Assembly (NCBI GenBank): GCA_903856555.1
Contig: CAIOCC010000222.1
Coordinates: 1 to 11,338, forward strand
Direction of reading: 5' to 3'
Source of the DNA: an uncultured Bacteroidota bacterium
Lineage (GTDB): Bacteria > Bacteroidota > Bacteroidia > UBA7662
Length of the DNA stretch: 11,338 bases
Part shown: positions 7,682 through 11,338 of the stretch, piece by piece
Layout of the letters: each line of letters begins with the position of its first letter
Position numbering within the stretch: position 1 is the stretch's first letter
Notes under the pieces: model-generated
Database searches by the model: none
What the model was told of the DNA's origin: nothing
The model's input: the letters and a program-made list of their open reading frames with translations, nothing else
Translations under genes and position numbers: made by a program

Positions 7682-9106
7682 ATGATTGAAATGCCCTCTC
7701 TGCAAGAGGCTGGCCTGGACAACGGCAGGCTCGAAGTCGTTTACCAACGCTTGGTCCAAAACGGGCTGAAGATTTGCACCGATAGCCGGAAATTGCAGGC
7801 CGGGGATTGTTTTGTGGCCCTGCGAGGCGAACGATTTGATGGACACGGTTTTGTGGGCAAGGCCCTGGAAGGCGGGGCGGCCGTTGTTTTGGCCGAAGAA
7901 GTGCCTGAGTCGGTGGATACGTCCCTTCGAGATCGGGTTCTCTTGGTCCAGGACAGCTTGGCGGCCCTTCAATGCCTGGCCAGGCACCATCGCCGCTCCG
8001 TTCCTGGACTCCAAGTGATAGGGGTTGCCGGTTCCAACGGTAAAACCACCTGCAAAGAACTTATTTATGCAGTGTTATCCAAACATTATGTTTGCCATGC
8101 CACGCCCGGCAATTACAACAATCATTTGGGGGTTGCCCTCAGCTTGTTGGGTATCCGGGAGGGCACGCGTTTGGCCGTGATTGAAATCGGAACGAATCAC
8201 CCAGGGGAGGTCGAGATGCTTTGCCATTTGGCGGAACCGGATTTGGGTGTTGTTACCAGCATTGGCAAAGAACACCTGGAGGGATTGGGGAGCTTGGAGG
8301 CCATCCTCCACGAAGAAACCGCTTTGTACCGCTGGCTAAACGAGCGGGGTGGACAGGCCTTTGCAAACAGGGACAATGATCTAATAATGAAGGGGATAAA
8401 AGACTTACGTCCTCCCATTACCTACGGGGTTCATCCCGAATCCGATTGCGTAGGACGATTGGTCAGCACGTTTCCCACCCTTCAATTTCGATGGGATTTC
8501 AATGCCAAATCGTTGATCGATGCCCCCTTGTTGGAAAGTAAAATTTACGGGGACTACAATTTTGCACATGTTCTGGCGGCGGCGGCCATCGGTCGCTACC
8601 TGTCGGTTCCCTACGACAAAATTTCGGAGGCCTTAACGACCTGGGAACCCCGAAACAACCGATCGCAATGGCTGGCACACCGGGGCCACGGGGTGGTTTT
8701 GGATGCCTACAACGCCAATCCGGACAGCATGCAAGCGGCCTTGGGGCATTTTGGGCGAATGGATCACCCGCACAAAGCTTTGTTGTTGGGAGAAATGCTG
8801 GAGCTTGGCGAACATAGCGAATACGAGCATCGCTTCTTGCTCGAAAATTTGCTGCGGGATCCCTGGGGGGTCTGTTGTTTGGTGGGGGAAGCTTTTTGGA
8901 ACCTGAGGGCCGAATTTCCGACTTTTCATTTTTTTGAGCGGGCCGAGGACCTGCATCGGTTTTTGGGGGCTTCTCGTTGGCCGGCCTCGGCGGTTCTGGT
9001 CAAAGGCTCCCGAGGGAATGCCATGGAACAATACCTGGATACTTTGCCCTGGGCGGACCCGAAGACGGGCCAGGAAGGGGCTACGTCGACGACCAGCGGA
9101 AATTAA
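7682..9106 (+). CDS. murF: MurF, UDP-MurNAc-tripeptide:D-alanyl-D-alanine ligase
   Basis: Cytoplasmic ATP-dependent enzyme that adds D-Ala-D-Ala to UDP-MurNAc-tripeptide, the last cytoplasmic step in building the peptidoglycan stem. The product is 474 residues, close to the family's usual 430-470. The N-terminal substrate-binding domain has CTDSR (32-36). The Mur ligase central domain has the P-loop GVAGSNGKTT (114-123, K121 as nucleotide-binding Lys), NYNNHLGVALSLL (144-156), EIGTNHPGE (168-176) and TSIGKEHLE (192-200). The C-terminal domain has DAYNANPDSM (341-350), LLLGEMLELG (367-376) and VLVKGSRGNAME (438-449). The first ATG is used; an ATG three codons later (7691) is equally possible. 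Only 41 bases separate it from the divergent FG-GAP gene, with no clear promoter match. Proximity to gldJ matches the Flavobacterium order as I recall it. The stop overlaps the comF stop. Confidence 0.95.
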   Translation: MIEMPSLQEAGLDNGRLEVVYQRLVQNGLKICTDSRKLQAGDCFVALRGERFDGHGFVGKALEGGAAVVLAEEVPESVDTSLRDRVLLVQDSLAALQCLARHHRRSVPGLQVIGVAGSNGKTTCKELIYAVLSKHYVCHATPGNYNNHLGVALSLLGIREGTRLAVIEIGTNHPGEVEMLCHLAEPDLGVVTSIGKEHLEGLGSLEAILHEETALYRWLNERGGQAFANRDNDLIMKGIKDLRPPITYGVHPESDCVGRLVSTFPTLQFRWDFNAKSLIDAPLLESKIYGDYNFAHVLAAAAIGRYLSVPYDKISEALTTWEPRNNRSQWLAHRGHGVVLDAYNANPDSMQAALGHFGRMDHPHKALLLGEMLELGEHSEYEHRFLLENLLRDPWGVCCLVGEAFWNLRAEFPTFHFFERAEDLHRFLGASRWPASAVLVKGSRGNAMEQYLDTLPWADPKTGQEGATSTTSGN

Positions 9107-9834
9107 ATTCGGTTTCGACGTCGGGCCAAGACCATCACCGATAGGCGAGCCCCACGCCGGATGAGCAGGTTCCCGCATTGTTCGATGGTGGCTCCGCTGG
9201 TCATGACATCGTCCACCAGAAGGAGGTGCAGTCCGTTCAGGTCCTGTTGGTCGGTCCGGTACGGGCCACCGTCCAGGGTTCTGGCTTGGACAAAGTCTCT
9301 TTTGGCTTGTTCATTGCGTTGATTCCTGCCCAAGCGGGCCAGATTGCGGCCCCCTTCGAGCCGTTGGAGGAGGTGCGGGTAGACCGGGAGCGATCCATGG
9401 GCGGCCATGCCCTCGGCCAGGAGGTGGGCCTGGTTGTAGCCCCGGCTCCAGGTGCGCTGGATGGTCGTGGGGACGGGCACCAGGCCATCGGGCAGCGGCG
9501 CCATTCGCTCCCGGTGCCGTGCCATGGCACGGCCCAGGGCGGGGCCCAGGGTCCGCCTTCCCCCAAACTTGAGGGCCTTGTACAGGGCCTCCGCCCTGCT
9601 ACCCGCCTCCGCCCACCACAACGCATGGACCGAAACCACCGGCAAACGCCACGCCAGTTCTTGCTCCAGACCAAGGGCATCGACCCGGTCTATCACCCTC
9701 AATTCGACACTGCATCCCAAGCAGTAGGTATGCCCTCTTTCGGGCGGCTCGCCGCCACAACCCGGGCAAGGCTGCGCCGACGCCCCCAAAACAAAGTCCG
9801 CCAGGCGGCGTTGAGGGTAAAAGGCCCCAAGCAT
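9103..9834 (-). CDS. comF: ComF-family phosphoribosyltransferase
   Basis: A 243-residue member of the ComF/GntX family, named for a protein needed for DNA uptake in transformable bacteria; in most species the exact role is unproven. An N-terminal zinc-finger-like pair of CxxC motifs is present (C23, C26, C38, C41). The family block YKALKFGGRRTLG follows at 85-97, then VPVPTTIQRTWSRGYNQA (119-136) and the phosphoribosyl-pyrophosphate loop LLLVDDVMTSGAT (204-216). All signature parts and the normal length are present, so the gene looks intact. It is convergent with murF, sharing the palindrome TTAA at 9103-9106, in which each strand reads its own TAA. It is divergent from the prolyl isomerase gene, with 100 bp between starts. 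Competence as such is not shown by this gene alone. Confidence 0.9.
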   Translation of the reverse strand: MLGAFYPQRRLADFVLGASAQPCPGCGGEPPERGHTYCLGCSVELRVIDRVDALGLEQELAWRLPVVSVHALWWAEAGSRAEALYKALKFGGRRTLGPALGRAMARHRERMAPLPDGLVPVPTTIQRTWSRGYNQAHLLAEGMAAHGSLPVYPHLLQRLEGGRNLARLGRNQRNEQAKRDFVQARTLDGGPYRTDQQDLNGLHLLLVDDVMTSGATIEQCGNLLIRRGARLSVMVLARRRNRI

Positions 9835-9868
9835 ACCCCAAAACTGCTGAGGCTACGGGCCTTTAGCG

Positions 9869-9876
9869 TATTTTTG
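9869..9876 (+). promoter_or_regulatory. Candidate Bacteroidota -7 promoter element for the prolyl isomerase gene
   Basis: TATTTTTG matches the phylum's TAnnTTTG -7 consensus exactly and lies 58 bases before the ATG at 9935, in the 100-bp spacer between comF and the isomerase gene. No good TTTG (-33 element) is found about 19 bases upstream, so the call rests on one short motif in a suitable place. No separate promoter for comF could be supported in this spacer. Confidence 0.4.
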
Positions 9877-9934
9877 GCATCCTTTGCGAAACAAATCATC
9901 CAAATTCACAACCCAAATTCCCAAAACTCAGACC

Positions 9935-11338
9935 ATGCTCATCAAATCGTCTTCTTTCCGGACCATCCCATCCTTGAGGGGTGCTTGGATTACCCTTGTG
10001 GCCCTGACCGCCTTCGCGTCAACCGCCCTTGCCCAGGATGCCCAAACCGTCGATGCCCCCGTTCTTTTTGAGATTCGCGGAGGTGGCTTGCCCGATGAAC
10101 CCATTCGAACCGATGAATTTGTAACCCTCTTCAACAAGAATAATTTCAAAAAAACAGCGGCAACCCGCGCCGAATGGGAGGAGTACCTGGATCTCTACGT
10201 CAAATTCAAACTCAAAGTCCGGGAAGCCATCCGGTTGGGCATGGATACCACCCTCAAATTCAAAGAAGAATTGACGGGCTACCGCAACCAATTGGCGCAG
10301 CCCTATTTGCGTGACAAGGAAACAGATCAATTTTTGTTACAACAAGCCTTTGATCGCTCCCAAATCGAAATCCGTGCGGCCCATATTATGGTGCGCGTTG
10401 AAGAATCCGCCTCTCCATCCGACAGCCTCAAGGCCTATAACAAAGCCCTGGCACTCCGTCAAGAAATTGTGGACGGCAAAGACTTCGCCGAATTGGCCAA
10501 GACCCGATCCGACGATCCATCGGCCGCCGAAAACGGAGGTGATTTGGGCTTTTTCTCGGCCTTTCGGATGATTTATCCTTTTGAAGAAGCCGCTTACAAC
10601 ACCCCCAAGGGCTCTCTCTCCTCGGTATTCCGCACCCAATACGGTTACCACTTCCTCAAAGTCATCGACCGCCGTGCGGCTCGCGGTGAAATCCGGGTCG
10701 CCCACCTCCTGGTCAAAAGCCCCGAAACTGACAACGATACCCTGCGGCAACAAGCCCGCGCCAAGGTTGATACGCTTTATGCTCGCCTCCGTTCCGGTGA
10801 ATCCTTCGAAGAATTGGTCAAACAGTACAGCGAAGACCCCAGCACCTCCGACAAAGGAGGGGTCCTCCCCTTCTTTGGAACGGGCCGCATGATCCCAGAT
10901 TTTGAAGAAGCCGCCTTTGGCTTGGCCCGCGATGGGGATCACTCCCAACCGGTCCAAACGCCCTACGGTTGGCATATCCTCAAACGCATCGAATACCGCC
11001 CCGTACCAGACTTCGAAAAATCCAAGGGAGACCTGGAGCTCAAAATCGCCCGTGATACCAGGGCCAACCAAAAAACAGCCAACCTCATCACCAAACTCAA
11101 AAGCGAATACGGCTATTCCGAAAACAGCCCTGCGATTGAAGCCGTCTTGGCTTCGGTGGTTGATAGCCTTTACAGACGCCAAGAATGGAAAGCCCCCACC
11201 CAGTGGATGATGAAGGTCCAACCAGGTCGCTGGGATGCCCAGCGGATTTCCAGCGAGAAAACATCCCGCACCAAAAAACCAGCGGTCAACAAACCCACCG
11301 AAACCCTCACCGATACCATCGTGCATCGTTACGGGGAC
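9935..11338 (+). CDS. SurA/PpiC-type periplasmic peptidylprolyl isomerase with two rotamase domains (C terminus beyond the window)
   Basis: A periplasmic foldase of the parvulin type, which isomerises prolyl bonds and probably chaperones outer-membrane and secreted proteins. 468 codons are present before the right edge; frame and start were read directly. The signal peptide is residues 1-33 (hydrophobic 17-30, cleavage ALA|QD). A helical region follows at about 58-140. The first PpiC domain is about 144-245 (RAAHIMVRVE, then SDDPSAAENGGDLGFFSAFRM and the closing YGYHFLKVIDRR). The second is about 251-354 (RVAHLLVKSPETDNDTL, YSEDPSTSDKGGVLPFFGTG, YGWHILKRIEYRP). A Lys/Thr-rich stretch (440-460) follows and the rest is off the window. 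Bacteroidota relatives are often near 650-700 residues, so perhaps a third is missing. It resembles SurA in having two rotamase domains but has a longer C-terminal part, so the symbol is left empty. Confidence 0.9.
   Translation, partial: MLIKSSSFRTIPSLRGAWITLVALTAFASTALAQDAQTVDAPVLFEIRGGGLPDEPIRTDEFVTLFNKNNFKKTAATRAEWEEYLDLYVKFKLKVREAIRLGMDTTLKFKEELTGYRNQLAQPYLRDKETDQFLLQQAFDRSQIEIRAAHIMVRVEESASPSDSLKAYNKALALRQEIVDGKDFAELAKTRSDDPSAAENGGDLGFFSAFRMIYPFEEAAYNTPKGSLSSVFRTQYGYHFLKVIDRRAARGEIRVAHLLVKSPETDNDTLRQQARAKVDTLYARLRSGESFEELVKQYSEDPSTSDKGGVLPFFGTGRMIPDFEEAAFGLARDGDHSQPVQTPYGWHILKRIEYRPVPDFEKSKGDLELKIARDTRANQKTANLITKLKSEYGYSENSPAIEAVLASVVDSLYRRQEWKAPTQWMMKVQPGRWDAQRISSEKTSRTKKPAVNKPTETLTDTIVHRYGD

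Noticed and set aside
6642..7685. A 347-residue plus-strand open frame ending at the murF start.
   Set aside because: Antisense to the FG-GAP protein, whose repeated Asp-rich motifs and sorting domain are unmistakable on the minus strand.
9178..10071. A 297-residue plus-strand open frame.
   Set aside because: Mostly antisense to comF and then running into the isomerase gene in another frame; no domain recognised.
10337..11326. A 329-residue minus-strand open frame.
   Set aside because: Antisense to the two PpiC domains, which are well conserved on the plus strand; its Gly/Phe-rich translation looks like a complement of that coding sequence.

Overview
The window is a piece of a Bacteroidota chromosome. 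The evidence is a set of type IX secretion system (T9SS) and gliding-type proteins found essentially only in that phylum: PorU, a PorP/SprF-family barrel, GldJ, and a secreted protein with a T9SS C-terminal sorting domain. Ribosome-binding sites are not obvious before the genes, as is usual in the phylum. The DNA looks GC-rich for the group, which points away from the classical low-GC flavobacteria and towards a higher-GC, perhaps uncultured, lineage. I cannot place it more finely. Gene density is high, and no rRNA, tRNA, CRISPR or insertion sequence was seen.

Layout from left to right: (1) 1-2678, minus strand: porU, the T9SS sortase-like C25 peptidase, complete at its N terminus and running off the left edge. 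(2) 2679-2810: an AT-richer divergent spacer. (3) 2811-3839, plus: a PorP/SprF-family outer-membrane protein. (4) 3887-5269, plus: gldJ, a lipoprotein with a sulfatase-modifying-factor fold, probably co-transcribed with porP. (5) 5280-7640, minus: a 786-residue FG-GAP/VCBS-repeat protein with a signal peptide and a T9SS sorting domain, convergent with gldJ. The gldJ terminator lies inside its last codons. (6) 7682-9106, plus: murF, cell-wall precursor ligase. (7) 9103-9834, minus: a ComF-family phosphoribosyltransferase whose stop codon overlaps that of murF. (8) 9935-11338, plus: a SurA/PpiC-type periplasmic prolyl isomerase with two rotamase domains, running off the right edge.

The genes make biological sense together. 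A periplasmic chaperone/isomerase can support outer-membrane and secreted proteins, PorP-like and GldJ proteins belong to or stabilise the T9SS/motility machinery, the FG-GAP protein looks like a cargo, and PorU is the enzyme that removes the cargo's sorting domain and attaches it to the surface. Proximity of porU, gldJ and murF resembles the arrangement I recall from Flavobacterium. Here a cargo gene lies between gldJ and murF, and a PorP-type barrel occupies the neighbourhood where porV would be expected.

I do not see a wholly new system. The most interesting points are a ten-base G tract plus a tandem 15-bp repeat in the signal-peptide region of porU (possible phase variation), a terminator embedded in a coding sequence, a compact GldJ, and the inserted cargo gene. 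Several long open frames antisense to real genes are composition artefacts; one of them is fused in frame to the porP start and would mislead an automatic gene caller.
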